NCBI GenBank assembly: GCA_035626675.1
Contig: DASPNH010000221.1
Coordinates: 1 to 23,566 of the forward strand
Origin: DASPNH01 sp035626675
GTDB lineage: Bacteria > Desulfobacterota > Binatia > UBA1149 > CAITLU01
Reading direction: 5' to 3'
Length of the DNA: 23,566 bases
Notes under the pieces: generated by a model
Told to the model about the DNA's origin: nothing
The model's database searches: none
Seen by the model: only the letters and a program-made list of their open reading frames with translations
In this document: positions 1 to 7,839 of the stretch, in pieces
How positions within the stretch are numbered: the stretch's first letter is position 1
Layout: each line of letters starts with the position of its first letter
Made by a program: the position numbers and the translations under genes

Positions 1-934
1 GGTTGCGGAAGTCGGCGGTGACCAGCACGACGGCCAGCAGCGCGGCGAGACCGATCGACAGCGAGGGCCTGCCGCCATGCATGAACGCGCCGAGCGAGGT
101 CAGCGGCAGGAAGCGGCCGAAGCCGGGCTGCCACCAGCCAAGCGCCATCAGCGCCATCGTGGTCGTCAGTGCGCGCGAAAGCGGACCGGAGAAGCCTTTT
201 TCGGCAGAGCCGCGCGCCATCATCGCAAAGCCGACGGCGCCGCCGGCAAGCGCCGCGCTGCTTCCCACCATCAGCCATAGCGCAAGGTTGTCGATGGTCA
301 TGAGCGAGTCGACGACGAGCAGACTGACGGCCAGCGCCGGTCCGAGCACGGCGCCGAGGGCGAGCATGCGCGCGCTGGCATGCATCCAGACCGGAACGGG
401 AAGTGCCAGCTCTGCTTCGAGCGCGCCGTTGCTGCGATCGCGGTAGAGCGTGCCCGCGCCCATCACCACGCCGTAGAGCGTGAAAAGAAGCGCGATGATT
501 CCTGCCAGCAGCGCGGCCTGATTGCGCACGTCGCCGGGGCGGGCTTCCAGAGGCGGAATCTCCAGCCGCCAGCGATCGCCGGCGGCATCGCGCAGCACCG
601 ACTCGGCGCGGTGCGTGGCGCGTCCTCCCCAGGTTCTTCCGAGCACATACATGTCGCCCTCGCGCCAGATCGCGCGCGTGGCCTGGCCCGACAGCAGCAG
701 CGGCTCGGGATCCTCGACGACGTAGACTCGAAAGCCGTCCTGCTGCAGCGGCGCCACCAGCTCCGGCGCCGAGACGTAGACGTCGGGAGTGGTTCCCCAG
801 GCTGCGTAGGCGCTGGCGGTTCCGACCAGCGCCAGCGACGCGAGCAGTCCGGGCCACGCCATCGCGCGCACGACCAGGCCCTCGCGAAGGAGCCGCAGCA
901 GCACGGCAAGAGTCAGGAAGAAGAGCGCGCGCAT
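1..934 (-). CDS. ABC-2 type transporter permease, partial (C-terminus outside window)
   Basis: This is probably the membrane subunit of a two-gene ABC exporter. The visible 311 codons start at the ATG at 934 and run off the window edge. There is a hydrophobic helix at about residues 28-46, then a roughly 90-residue non-membrane loop, then several helices from about residue 140 onward. After the second helix comes a short cytoplasmic stretch with YRDRSNGALE and LPVPVW, which resembles the coupling region of NatB/ABC-2 permeases. The start lies 4 bases after the stop of the ATPase gene, so the two are almost certainly co-transcribed and translationally coupled. The substrate cannot be read from the sequence. 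The large loop between the first two helices is typical of Na+/drug-type ABC-2 permeases. I am sure of an ABC-2-like permease and unsure of the subfamily. Confidence 0.8.
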   Translation of the reverse strand, partial: MRALFFLTLAVLLRLLREGLVVRAMAWPGLLASLALVGTASAYAAWGTTPDVYVSAPELVAPLQQDGFRVYVVEDPEPLLLSGQATRAIWREGDMYVLGRTWGGRATHRAESVLRDAAGDRWRLEIPPLEARPGDVRNQAALLAGIIALLFTLYGVVMGAGTLYRDRSNGALEAELALPVPVWMHASARMLALGAVLGPALAVSLLVVDSLMTIDNLALWLMVGSSAALAGGAVGFAMMARGSAEKGFSGPLSRALTTTMALMALGWWQPGFGRFLPLTSLGAFMHGGRPSLSIGLAALLAVVLVTADFRN

Positions 935-938
935 CCGC

Positions 939-1673
939 TCAGGCTGCGCTTTCGGTGGTCAGCGCCATGAAGGCGTCGCCGAGCTCGTGGGTTCCGGTGG
1001 TGGCGAGCAGGTCGGCCACCGATCCTTCGGCGACGATCCGTCCGCCGGCCATCACGCCCACGCGCGGGCACAGAGTCTCGACCTCGCCCATGATGTGCGA
1101 GGAGACCACGACGGCGCGTCCCTCGGCGGCAAGGCCTCGCACCAGGCCGAGCACTTCGCGGCGCCCGCCGACGTCGAGGCCATCGGTGGGCTCGTCCAGC
1201 AGCAGCAGCGGCGGGTCGTGCACCAGAGCACGTGCCAGCACCACGCGACGTTTCATTCCGGTCGACAGCGCCGAGCAGTTGGTGTCGGCGTAGCGCGAGG
1301 CGCCGAGGCGGTCGAGAAGCTCGCGCGCCCGCCGTCCGGCCTCGGCAACGCCCTGGATGTCGCCGAAGAGCGTGACGGTCTCCGCAGCGGTCAGGCGCTC
1401 GGGAAGGCCGGCTTCGGCCGGCACGTAGGCGAGGCGCGAGCGCGCCTGCACCGGCTGCTTGCGAGCATCCACGCCGTCGATCTCGATGCGTCCTCGGTCG
1501 GGGCGCAGCAGCGTGGCCAGCATGCGCAGCGTGGTCGTCTTGCCGGCGCCGTTGGGACCGAGCAGGCCATAGATTTCGCCTCGCCCGACGCGCAGGGAGA
1601 CGCTGCGGACCGCGTCGACATGGCCGCGAGAAGGATCGTCGAAGGCGCGCGCCAGGTCTTCGGTCAGCAGCAT
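939..1673 (-). CDS. ABC transporter ATP-binding protein (NatA-like)
   Basis: This is the 244-residue cytoplasmic ATPase that would power the permease encoded just downstream. Walker A is GPNGAGKTT at residues 39-47. The ABC signature LSTGM is at 136-140 and is followed by KRRVVLARAL. Walker B is LLLLDE at 156-161, with the D-loop DGLD just behind, and the switch His lies in VVSSHIM. The usual Q-loop glutamine is not evident: the segment reads YVPAEAGL, where NatA-type proteins often have PEE or PQE. The length and the strong signature fit ABC-2 exporters such as NatA or drug/antibiotic exporters. The gene starts 117 bases from the divergently oriented LspA-like gene, so its promoter should lie between the two. 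The exported compound is unknown. Confidence 0.93.
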   Translation of the reverse strand: MLLTEDLARAFDDPSRGHVDAVRSVSLRVGRGEIYGLLGPNGAGKTTTLRMLATLLRPDRGRIEIDGVDARKQPVQARSRLAYVPAEAGLPERLTAAETVTLFGDIQGVAEAGRRARELLDRLGASRYADTNCSALSTGMKRRVVLARALVHDPPLLLLDEPTDGLDVGGRREVLGLVRGLAAEGRAVVVSSHIMGEVETLCPRVGVMAGGRIVAEGSVADLLATTGTHELGDAFMALTTESAA

Positions 1674-1790
1674 CGCGGCAGTGTAGCGGTCCGGGAAGGT
1701 CGGGCCAACGCAGACGAGCCGATGCGCAGCGAATCGCCGGCCGCGTTATCGCGTTCGGCCACGGACGCTGCCAGTATCGGCGACCGGTTC

Positions 1791-2534
1791 ATGGCAGTCC
1801 TCTCTTTCTCCTCAGGCGTTTCCTGTGCACGCAGGTTCGTCCGCAGGCATCGCGTGCTGCTCGGCCTGATGGCCTTCGACGCGATCACCAAGCGCGTGGC
1901 GTTCTCGGTGCTGCCGTCGGGCGAGACCATCCCGTTTTTCGGCGCCCCGCTGTTCCAGCTCGCGCTGAACGAGTGGGGCGTCATGGGCGGGGTCGAGGGC
2001 ATCAACTCGGTCACCAACAACTCCGCCTACACGCTGATCCTGGCCGTCGGGCTGCTGGTGCAGGCGCTGGTCATCGTGTGGCTGGGAAGCGTGGCGCTGC
2101 CGTTCTGGCTCAAGATGACGGCGGGGCTGGCCGTCTTCTTCGCGATTGCGACCGCCGCCGAGCTCGTTGCCAAGCCCATGGCCCACCTGTCGGCCGATCC
2201 GGCAGTGGTGGTCATGTCGATCCGCGGCTCGGCGCTGGTGCTGAGCGTTGCGCTGTATGCCGTCTCGCGCGCGCCGCTGCCGCGCCTCGCCTTTACGCTG
2301 CTGGCCGCCGGCGCGCTTTCGAACGGCATCTCGTACCTGTATCCGCCCTACGAGGTCGTCGATTTCCTGCGCCTTCCCGTGCCTGGCCGCGCCGACCTCT
2401 ACGGCGTCGTCAACCTGGCCGACATCTACGTGCTCGCGTTCGTGGCCGTAGCGCTGGCGTGGCCGGTGCTGGCACTGATCGCGCGCATGCGGCAGCCGGC
2501 GTACACGGCCGAGGAGGCCGTGGCTGGGGATTGA
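1791..2534 (+). CDS. LspA-like (signal peptidase II family) six-helix membrane protein
   Basis: The 247-residue protein shows the landmarks of prolipoprotein signal peptidase in order. These are D30-x-x-x-K34 in the first helix (family D..TK), N60 (family N-x-G), GALSN with N178 (family GALGN), VVDF with D191, and NLAD with N208 and D211. D191 and D211 correspond to the family's catalytic Asp pair, with nearly the usual spacing. The Arg/Asp after GN (family GN..DR) are replaced by Gly-Ile-Ser-Tyr. The family is normally about 160-170 residues with four helices. Here two extra helices (about 107-126 and 138-158) lie between the N60 and GALSN regions. The start at 1791 has no clear ribosome binding site; ATG 1722 in the same frame is an alternative. 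A lipoprotein-processing role is an inference, and a different membrane peptidase activity is possible. Confidence 0.6.
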   Translation: MAVLSFSSGVSCARRFVRRHRVLLGLMAFDAITKRVAFSVLPSGETIPFFGAPLFQLALNEWGVMGGVEGINSVTNNSAYTLILAVGLLVQALVIVWLGSVALPFWLKMTAGLAVFFAIATAAELVAKPMAHLSADPAVVVMSIRGSALVLSVALYAVSRAPLPRLAFTLLAAGALSNGISYLYPPYEVVDFLRLPVPGRADLYGVVNLADIYVLAFVAVALAWPVLALIARMRQPAYTAEEAVAGD

Positions 2535-2540
2535 AGGCCG

Positions 2541-2574
2541 GCGTCGCGGCACGCGCATGGCGCGTGCGCGGCGC
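2541..2574. terminator. Long GC-rich hairpin between convergent genes
   Basis: An 8-bp perfect stem (2549-2556 with 2560-2567, loop ATG) extends by seven more pairs (2541-2547 with 2568-2574, including one wobble pair) across a single bulged base at 2548. It fills most of the 43-base gap between the stop codons of the LspA-like gene and the histidine kinase. No T-run follows on either side, so it may act as a Rho-assisted or mRNA-protecting hairpin rather than a classical intrinsic terminator. Confidence 0.5.
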
Positions 2575-2577
2575 ACT

Positions 2578-3699
2578 TCAGCAGGGGATCGTGAAGAAGA
2601 ACGTGCTGCCGCTGCCCGGACGGCCTTCGACCCAGATCCTTCCGCCATGGGCTTCGACCAGGCATCGGGAGATGTACAGCCCCAGTCCCAGCCCGCGCCC
2701 GTCTTTCAGGCCGGCCTGCCAGAACCTTTCGAAGACCGCCTCGCGCTTGTCGGCGGGAACGCCCGGTCCCATGTCGCGGACGGAGAAGCGTGAATCGTTA
2801 CCGATCCTCTCGACCGCAATTGCGACGCTGCTTCCGTGCGGGCTGAACTTGATCGCATTGGTGATCAGGTTCCCGAGCACCTGGAGCACGCGCCCGCGGT
2901 CGAAGGTGGCGGTGATGGCGGCCGTGGCGGCTGCCTGGTCGAGCTGGATACCCCTGCGCAGGGCGGTCGGTTTCCAGATCTCGACGGCCTCGGCGACGAG
3001 CGCGCAAGCGTCGCCTTGCATCGAAGTGATCGCGAGCTTGCCGGCGTCGATCCCGGCGATGTCGACGAGGTCGCCGATCAGCCGACTCATGCGGGCCGCC
3101 GACCGCTGGATTCCCTGGGTTGCGGCGAGCGTATCGCTCGAGGGCGCGTCCTTCCCCTGCTGTTCGGAGATCACGTCCGCGCACAGAACGATGCCGCTGA
3201 GCAGGTCGCGCAGGTCGTGGGTCACCATTCCCAGAAAATCGTCACGATTGGCGAGCGCGTCATCGGAGCGCGCGCGCTCGGTCATGAGATAGCCGTCCGT
3301 CTTGTGACGCTCGAGCGGCAGAATCCGCGCCAGTGCGCGAGCGGTCGCCACCCGTTCCATGCAGAGCGCGGCGTCGGCTACCGCACGCTCGCCCTCGATG
3401 ACCTCGTCTTCGTGCAGACGCTCCTCGTCGATGACGGATGCCGACTCTGGACGAGGATGCGTACGAGCCAGTGTGTCGTCGGCCTTGTCGCGCGCAATCG
3501 TCAGGACCTCGTCGGCGACCTTGCGGGCACGCGAAACGATGACGTCGGCCTGCTGTTCGACGATGTCCGTCTGCTCCAGCGCAGCATCGGCCTTGGCGCG
3601 CTCGACCGACAGGCTCGCGTCGGTCAGGGTTCGCTCGGGAGTAGGGTCCGGACTGGTCGAAACGGATTCGGAAGCATTGGACATTGCAGGATCACCCAT
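2578..3699 (-). CDS. Soluble sensor histidine kinase with charged repeat N-terminus
   Basis: This 373-residue kinase has no membrane segment or signal peptide. The H-box is FLGMVTHDLRDLL with H161; most relatives read HDLRNPL, so the Asn-Pro pair is changed to Asp-Leu. The N-box is GNLITNAIKFSP at about 276-287, G1 is RDMGPGVP at about 308-315, the F-box is FERFWQ, and G2 is GRGLGLGLY at about 334-342. All ATP-binding boxes are therefore intact. Residues 25-150 are charged and predicted helical. They contain short repeats of the type ER-x-x-A-D-x-A-L (ERAKADAAL, DKADDTL, ERAVADAAL, ERARSDDAL), probably a coiled-coil dimer or signal helix. No response regulator is adjacent. A second possible start at 3684 has GGGTGA about 7 bases upstream and may be the true one. 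Confidence 0.85.
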   Translation of the reverse strand: MGDPAMSNASESVSTSPDPTPERTLTDASLSVERAKADAALEQTDIVEQQADVIVSRARKVADEVLTIARDKADDTLARTHPRPESASVIDEERLHEDEVIEGERAVADAALCMERVATARALARILPLERHKTDGYLMTERARSDDALANRDDFLGMVTHDLRDLLSGIVLCADVISEQQGKDAPSSDTLAATQGIQRSAARMSRLIGDLVDIAGIDAGKLAITSMQGDACALVAEAVEIWKPTALRRGIQLDQAAATAAITATFDRGRVLQVLGNLITNAIKFSPHGSSVAIAVERIGNDSRFSVRDMGPGVPADKREAVFERFWQAGLKDGRGLGLGLYISRCLVEAHGGRIWVEGRPGSGSTFFFTIPC

Positions 3700-4042
3700 C
3701 GTCTACGCGCCTGCCCTGGTCGCGCCCGAGCCGAGTCGGCGACGAGCCTGCGTTCAGACGAACGCGCGAGACTATGGAGTGTAAGGCCTGTGGCTGTCCG
3801 GCGTAATCCCGGACTTCCACGTGCGTGGTTCTACGCGCACCAGCCCTGCGAAAAAATGACGTTGGCCACGTCGCATTCACGGCTGAGCGTCCAAGGAGGA
3901 GTCGGCGCGGGCGTAAGGTTCGTGCCAGCCCTGGTCACGGGCGTCGTCTTCAGCGCGTCCTCGAAGAGCGCCTTGCTCTTCATCAGGCCGCTTTGGGCAG
4001 CGGGCCAGCGCCTTGTGCCGAGTGGCGAGCAGGTTGTCCTGT
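3700..4042. other. Intergenic region of about 340 bases, no convincing gene
   Basis: The stretch lies between the histidine kinase start and the end of the Thr-linker protein gene, both on the minus strand. It holds a probable minus-strand terminator (3851-3872) and a 7-bp hairpin (3963-3969 with 3975-3981). The kinase promoter should be here, but I cannot point to convincing -35/-10 boxes. A short minus-strand reading frame (3983 down to 3831) runs through the terminator and lacks a ribosome binding site, so I do not call it. Confidence 0.5.
3851..3872 (-). terminator. Probable intrinsic terminator (minus strand)
   Basis: Read on the minus strand, a 5-bp stem GACGT/ACGTC with loop GGCCA (bases 3872 to 3858) is followed by one A and then six T (3856 to 3851). 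It lies about 170 bases beyond the stop codon of the Thr-linker protein gene and upstream of the histidine kinase gene. It would separate those two same-strand genes. The stem is short, so strength is uncertain. Confidence 0.45.
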
Positions 4043-5311
4043 CTACGGCCCCTTTGCCTGGTACGTATCGGCGTCGTTCTTCTTGGCGCCGGTGAACGTG
4101 GTCTGCCAGCACGTCACGCTGGTACCGGTATCGGCCACGAACTGAACTGTAACGGGTTCGGTCAACGGCAGTGTGGGAAGATCCAGGTCGCTGCCTTTGC
4201 TGATCACGGACACCTGAGACTTGCCGGCCGGGCCAGCCTTCAGCTTGACCGACGCGCTCGAGCTCTCGGTCTTGCTCTTGAACTTGAAGCCACTGCCGGT
4301 CTGCTTCCAACACGGCTCGTCTTCGCAAGTGCCGAGCGGAATCGGAAACTGGATGAGCGGCTGAGAGCGAGCGGACGAGTCGTAGACGCAAAGCGAATAG
4401 GCGGGGTCGTCCGAGACCGGATCACCGAACTCGGCGACCGCGGTGACGTCGCCGCCTTTCCATTTCCATTTGATCTGGCGCTTGGCCGGGTCGGCAGGAC
4501 TCATGATCTGGATGGAGGCCTTGTCCTGGCCGGCCTGCTTGCATCCGGTGCGTGGCGCAGTGCCGCACATGGGCTCGGGCAGGGTCGAGGTCGTCGTGCT
4601 CGTCAAGGTGGTGGTGGTGACGATGGTGGTCGTCGTCGATGGCGGCTCCGTCGTCGTGGTGTCGGGAAGTGTCGTCGTCGGATCCGGCAGCGTCGTCGTG
4701 GTTTCGGCAGGGAAGATGACTTCGATGTAAGCCATGTCGATGGCGAACTGGTCCGCGGGGTTCGCCAGTCCCGTGCCATCGATGATGAGCTCGATGATGG
4801 AATCCTGGTGAGCAAGGAAGAAATCCTGGATGTCCCACGTGGGCAGCCGGACCAACTCTTCCTCTGCCGAGCCGGTGTCGCCGGTGCTGACCGTCAAAAG
4901 ATCTCCCAGGTCGAGCGTGTCGTCGGTGATGATGTCTCGCAGGGAAACGTTGGCATGGCCGAAGCCGGACCCGTCGGTGCGCCGTGCGACGCTGCCGACC
5001 TGAACCGACATCGTGATGGACTCAAATGGAACCGGCGCGAGAAAATTCGTGGCGAAGTCGAAGATGAATTTGTACGGCGTCCACGGTGCCATAGTCGATG
5101 CGTCCTGCCCGTTGGTGTTCAGGTGGGTGCCCGGAGCGATGGACGGGGACGAGAAGGGAATGAAGACGTCTCCGGGGTTCGAGTTGGCGCCCTGGGTGCC
5201 GCCGAAACCGTCATCGTCGCCGACGCCCACGGTTATACTGGTCTGCGCGCGAGAGGCCGTAGCAAGGGCAAGAAGGAAAGCAGTGGCCAGGACGAATACG
5301 CGAACGAGCAT
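4043..5311 (-). CDS. Secreted two-domain protein with Thr-rich linker
   Basis: This is a 422-residue exported protein of unknown function. The start at 5311 is chosen because GGAGG lies 5 bases upstream and the first about 21 residues form a signal peptide (MLVRVFVL, hydrophobic core, then ATASRAQ). Residues about 22-200 form a probable beta-rich head, with many Asp, Gly and Thr and alternating hydrophobic residues. A linker at about 203-246 is made of clusters such as TTTTLPDP. Residues about 247-422 form a basic C-terminal domain with four Cys in MCGTAPRTGC and GTCEDEPC, then a Lys-rich strand, LKAGPAGK, LPTLPLTEPV and a terminal CW motif. From memory, similar head-linker-tail proteins occur as large paralogous families in Binatia-type genomes. 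It has its own transcription unit, since a terminator lies upstream. Role: cell surface or secreted; no enzyme motif seen. Confidence 0.8.
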   Translation of the reverse strand: MLVRVFVLATAFLLALATASRAQTSITVGVGDDDGFGGTQGANSNPGDVFIPFSSPSIAPGTHLNTNGQDASTMAPWTPYKFIFDFATNFLAPVPFESITMSVQVGSVARRTDGSGFGHANVSLRDIITDDTLDLGDLLTVSTGDTGSAEEELVRLPTWDIQDFFLAHQDSIIELIIDGTGLANPADQFAIDMAYIEVIFPAETTTTLPDPTTTLPDTTTTEPPSTTTTIVTTTTLTSTTTSTLPEPMCGTAPRTGCKQAGQDKASIQIMSPADPAKRQIKWKWKGGDVTAVAEFGDPVSDDPAYSLCVYDSSARSQPLIQFPIPLGTCEDEPCWKQTGSGFKFKSKTESSSASVKLKAGPAGKSQVSVISKGSDLDLPTLPLTEPVTVQFVADTGTSVTCWQTTFTGAKKNDADTYQAKGP

Positions 5312-5396
5312 GAGGCCTCCACGTGCCGTAAATGGCATCGCCTGTATGCCCGAGCCCATGGAGGCAGTCCATACGCGATGAGATGTTGGCCGAGAG

Positions 5397-5424
5397 AAAA
5401 AATCACGGCAGCCCCCTGGGCGCC
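5397..5424 (-). terminator. Intrinsic terminator after the OtsA-like gene (minus strand)
   Basis: On the minus strand, GGCGCCC pairs with GGGC-T-GCC across a 3-base loop with one bulged T (bases 5424 to 5407). GTGA and then six T (5402 to 5397) follow. It lies about 60 bases beyond the OtsA-like stop codon and upstream of the Thr-linker gene, so it separates the two units. Confidence 0.55.
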
Positions 5425-5481
5425 ACATCTTCGCTGCACCGTCGCAGCGGACCACATGCGTCGACGCAGACGCGATGACCG

Positions 5482-7794
5482 CTATGCGGCATCGCTTGCG
5501 GCGTCCGGGCGGGTGCGAGCTGGATCGGTCGGCGCTGCTTCCCGGCCGGCGATCAGGCCTGCCAGCTGTTCCTCCTGCCGCAGCCGGCTCGCATCCAGAA
5601 GCATCCTTCCCGCCCAACGATAGACGTTGAACTCCGAGACGATTCGCCGCATCGCGCGCATGCGCGCACGCTGTTCTTCTACCGGCATTCGCAGCGCGAG
5701 CGAGAGTGCGGCCGCGGCCTGGTCGATGTCGTAGGGATTGACCAGGAGCGCCGCCGCCAGCTCGCGCGCAGCGCCGGTGAACTCGGAGAGCACCAACACG
5801 CCGAGCTCGTCCTCGCGTGCGACCAGGTACTCCTTGGCTACCAGGTTCATCCCGTCGTGAAGGCTGCTGACGTAGCAGAGATCGGCGGCGCGATAGAGCC
5901 GAAACACTTCGGCCGGCTCCGTATGCTGGTACCGCAGCTCGATGGGCTTCCATCCGTCACGGGCGAACCGGCCGTTGATGCGCTCGGTGAGCGCCTCCAC
6001 GTCACGGCGAAGCTGATCGTAGCGCTCGATCTCGGTGCGACTGGGCGATGCGACCTGAAGGAAGCTGAAGCGTCCCTGCCATTCGGGCTCGCGCTCGAGC
6101 AGGCGCTCGACTGCCCGCAGTCGTTCCTCGATGCCTTTGGTGTAGTCGAGCCTGTCGACGCCGACGGCGAGCCTGGCATCGGAGCGCAGGCCCAGCTCGC
6201 GAAAGACCTCGGCGCGGCATTCGGCCGGCGCGGCGACCGTCTGCGCCCAGCGATGTGGCCATTCGACCGAGATCGGATAGGGCCGCACCAGCGTGCGCCG
6301 CAGATTCTGGATGACGGCGAAATCCTCGCGGTCCAGGCGCGCTTCGAGGAAGCGGTCGGCTGCCTCCAGGAAGTTGTTGCAGTGCTGCTGGGTGTGGAAG
6401 CCCAGGATGCTGCTGCCGAGCAGGCCCTGGACCAGCTCGACGTGCCATGGGCATATGCCGATCTGCTCGGCGTTCGGCCAGGGGATGTGCCAGAACGTAA
6501 GGATCGTGGCCCGAGGAAGACGACGTCGCAGCAGGCCCGGTACCAGCGCGAAGTGGTAGTCCTGCACGAGGATCACGGGATCGTCCGTGTCCACCTCTTC
6601 GCACACGGCGTCCGCAAAGAGGTGATTGACGCGCGTGTACTGGTTCCAGTCCTCGGTCCGAAAGATCGGCCGCGCATGCGCGACGTGACACAGCGGCCAC
6701 AGCCCCTCGTTTGCGAAGCCGTAGTAGTAGCCCTTCTCCTCTTCACGCGTCAGCCAGATGCGCCGAAGCGAGTACGACTGCTCGTCCGGCGGCACCATCA
6801 CGCGATCGTTGGAGTCGACGACATCACGGTCGCCGGAGCCGCTGCCATGCGCGATCCATACTCCCGAACACGCGCGCATCACGGGCTCGAGCGCACTTAC
6901 CAGCCCGCTGGCAGGATGGAGGACCGCCATGGTCCCGTCGGCGCGACGCTCGTGGACGTAGGGTTCGCGGTTGGCAAGGACGACGATGCGCTCGCCATGC
7001 AGATGTCGCTGCAGCGTCAGCTTGAGGCGTTGCGGATTCCACCCGCCACCGTCCACCTCGCCACGTTCCTCCCTGGCGAGCCGGTCGAGCAGCCCGCGCA
7101 TGTCCCTGAGCAGCGGCACGAACTCGGGCGGCCGGTCCTGCGCCTCTCCGAGCGCCATCTGTCGCAGCGCTTGGCTCCATCCGCGAAAGAGCACGCGCAC
7201 TGCGACGAGCGTCACCAGCGCCGTGAGCGTCGACAACACGAGAAACGCGAAGAACAGGAACCGCTGTGTGCTGTCCTCACGACGAGCGATGTAGCTGAGG
7301 TCGTGGAGAAGGACCGCGTAGCCGAGGACGAGGCCCTTGGAGGTCAGCGGCACCGCGCTGACGTGCACGTCGCCGCCGGCCGTTTCGGTCGTCAGGTGCC
7401 ACGACGGTGGCTCGTCGGTCGTCTCGCCGTGTTCGCGTAGCCTGGCTGCCACCTCGCTGCAGGTCAGGCCCGGTGGCGCCTCGGCCGTCGCGGCAACCGT
7501 GACGAATCGGGAGTCGCACACGAGGGCGCCCAAGATGCGCTCGTCGTTGACGATGTCGGCGAGCATGGCCGACAGCGCAATATCATCGTCCTGTTCGAGC
7601 TCTTCGGCGAGCCAGCGATGAGCGCCGTAGACTGCAAGACCCGAGCGCAGGGCGAGATCGCGCTCGAACCATGCGCGCGTAGTGTCGACTACGATCAGCC
7701 ACGCCACGGCGCACAAAAGAGCGAGTCCGGCGATGAGCGTGACGACGAATCGAATGGGGTAGCTCAACGTCCCCCGCCATCGACCGGATTCCAT
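5482..7794 (-). CDS. otsA: Membrane-anchored trehalose-6-phosphate synthase family (GT20) glycosyltransferase with N-terminal sensor-like module
   Basis: This 770-residue protein fuses a membrane module to a GT20 catalytic domain, which in the family transfers glucose from UDP-glucose to glucose-6-phosphate. Helix 1 is at about 14-36 and helix 2 at about 179-203, enclosing about 140 extracytoplasmic residues with two Cys. A linker leads to GT20 at about 265-735. Motifs matching E. coli OtsA are QDYH (411-414), FWHIPWP (434-440, H436), VDRLDYTKG with R548 and K553 (OtsA R262/K267), and HDGMNLVAKE (646-655) in place of RDGMNLV. The N-terminal sugar-phosphate loop is degenerate (ASGL). E. coli OtsA has about 470 residues and no membrane part. 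No trehalose phosphatase is nearby. The 45-base gap to the upstream TPR gene suggests co-transcription. Donor and acceptor specificity could differ (for example glucosylglycerol-type products), so the symbol marks the family only. Confidence 0.85.
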   Translation of the reverse strand: MESGRWRGTLSYPIRFVVTLIAGLALLCAVAWLIVVDTTRAWFERDLALRSGLAVYGAHRWLAEELEQDDDIALSAMLADIVNDERILGALVCDSRFVTVAATAEAPPGLTCSEVAARLREHGETTDEPPSWHLTTETAGGDVHVSAVPLTSKGLVLGYAVLLHDLSYIARREDSTQRFLFFAFLVLSTLTALVTLVAVRVLFRGWSQALRQMALGEAQDRPPEFVPLLRDMRGLLDRLAREERGEVDGGGWNPQRLKLTLQRHLHGERIVVLANREPYVHERRADGTMAVLHPASGLVSALEPVMRACSGVWIAHGSGSGDRDVVDSNDRVMVPPDEQSYSLRRIWLTREEEKGYYYGFANEGLWPLCHVAHARPIFRTEDWNQYTRVNHLFADAVCEEVDTDDPVILVQDYHFALVPGLLRRRLPRATILTFWHIPWPNAEQIGICPWHVELVQGLLGSSILGFHTQQHCNNFLEAADRFLEARLDREDFAVIQNLRRTLVRPYPISVEWPHRWAQTVAAPAECRAEVFRELGLRSDARLAVGVDRLDYTKGIEERLRAVERLLEREPEWQGRFSFLQVASPSRTEIERYDQLRRDVEALTERINGRFARDGWKPIELRYQHTEPAEVFRLYRAADLCYVSSLHDGMNLVAKEYLVAREDELGVLVLSEFTGAARELAAALLVNPYDIDQAAAALSLALRMPVEEQRARMRAMRRIVSEFNVYRWAGRMLLDASRLRQEEQLAGLIAGREAAPTDPARTRPDAASDAA

Positions 7795-7839
7795 CGCATG
7801 CCGTTGTAAAGAGCCGAAACCGAAAACCTCACGGGCTTG

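Noticed and set aside
987..1790. Plus-strand frame running through the ABC ATPase into the LspA-like gene
   Set aside because: The upstream part is antisense to a complete ATPase with all motifs; only the part from about 1791 carries LspA-like features.
3963..3981. Seven-bp hairpin near 3970 as a terminator
   Set aside because: No T-run follows in either direction; the hairpin at 3858-3872 with a six-T tract is the better candidate.
3831..3983. Short minus-strand reading frame of about 50 codons after the Thr-linker protein gene
   Set aside because: It has no ribosome binding site, runs through a probable terminator with a six-T tract, and shows no recognisable domain.
4043..5953. Longer N-terminal extension of the Thr-linker protein into the OtsA-like gene
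   Set aside because: The extension lies in another frame of a well-supported gene, is Arg/Ala-rich, and would bury a clear signal peptide and GGAGG site at 5311.
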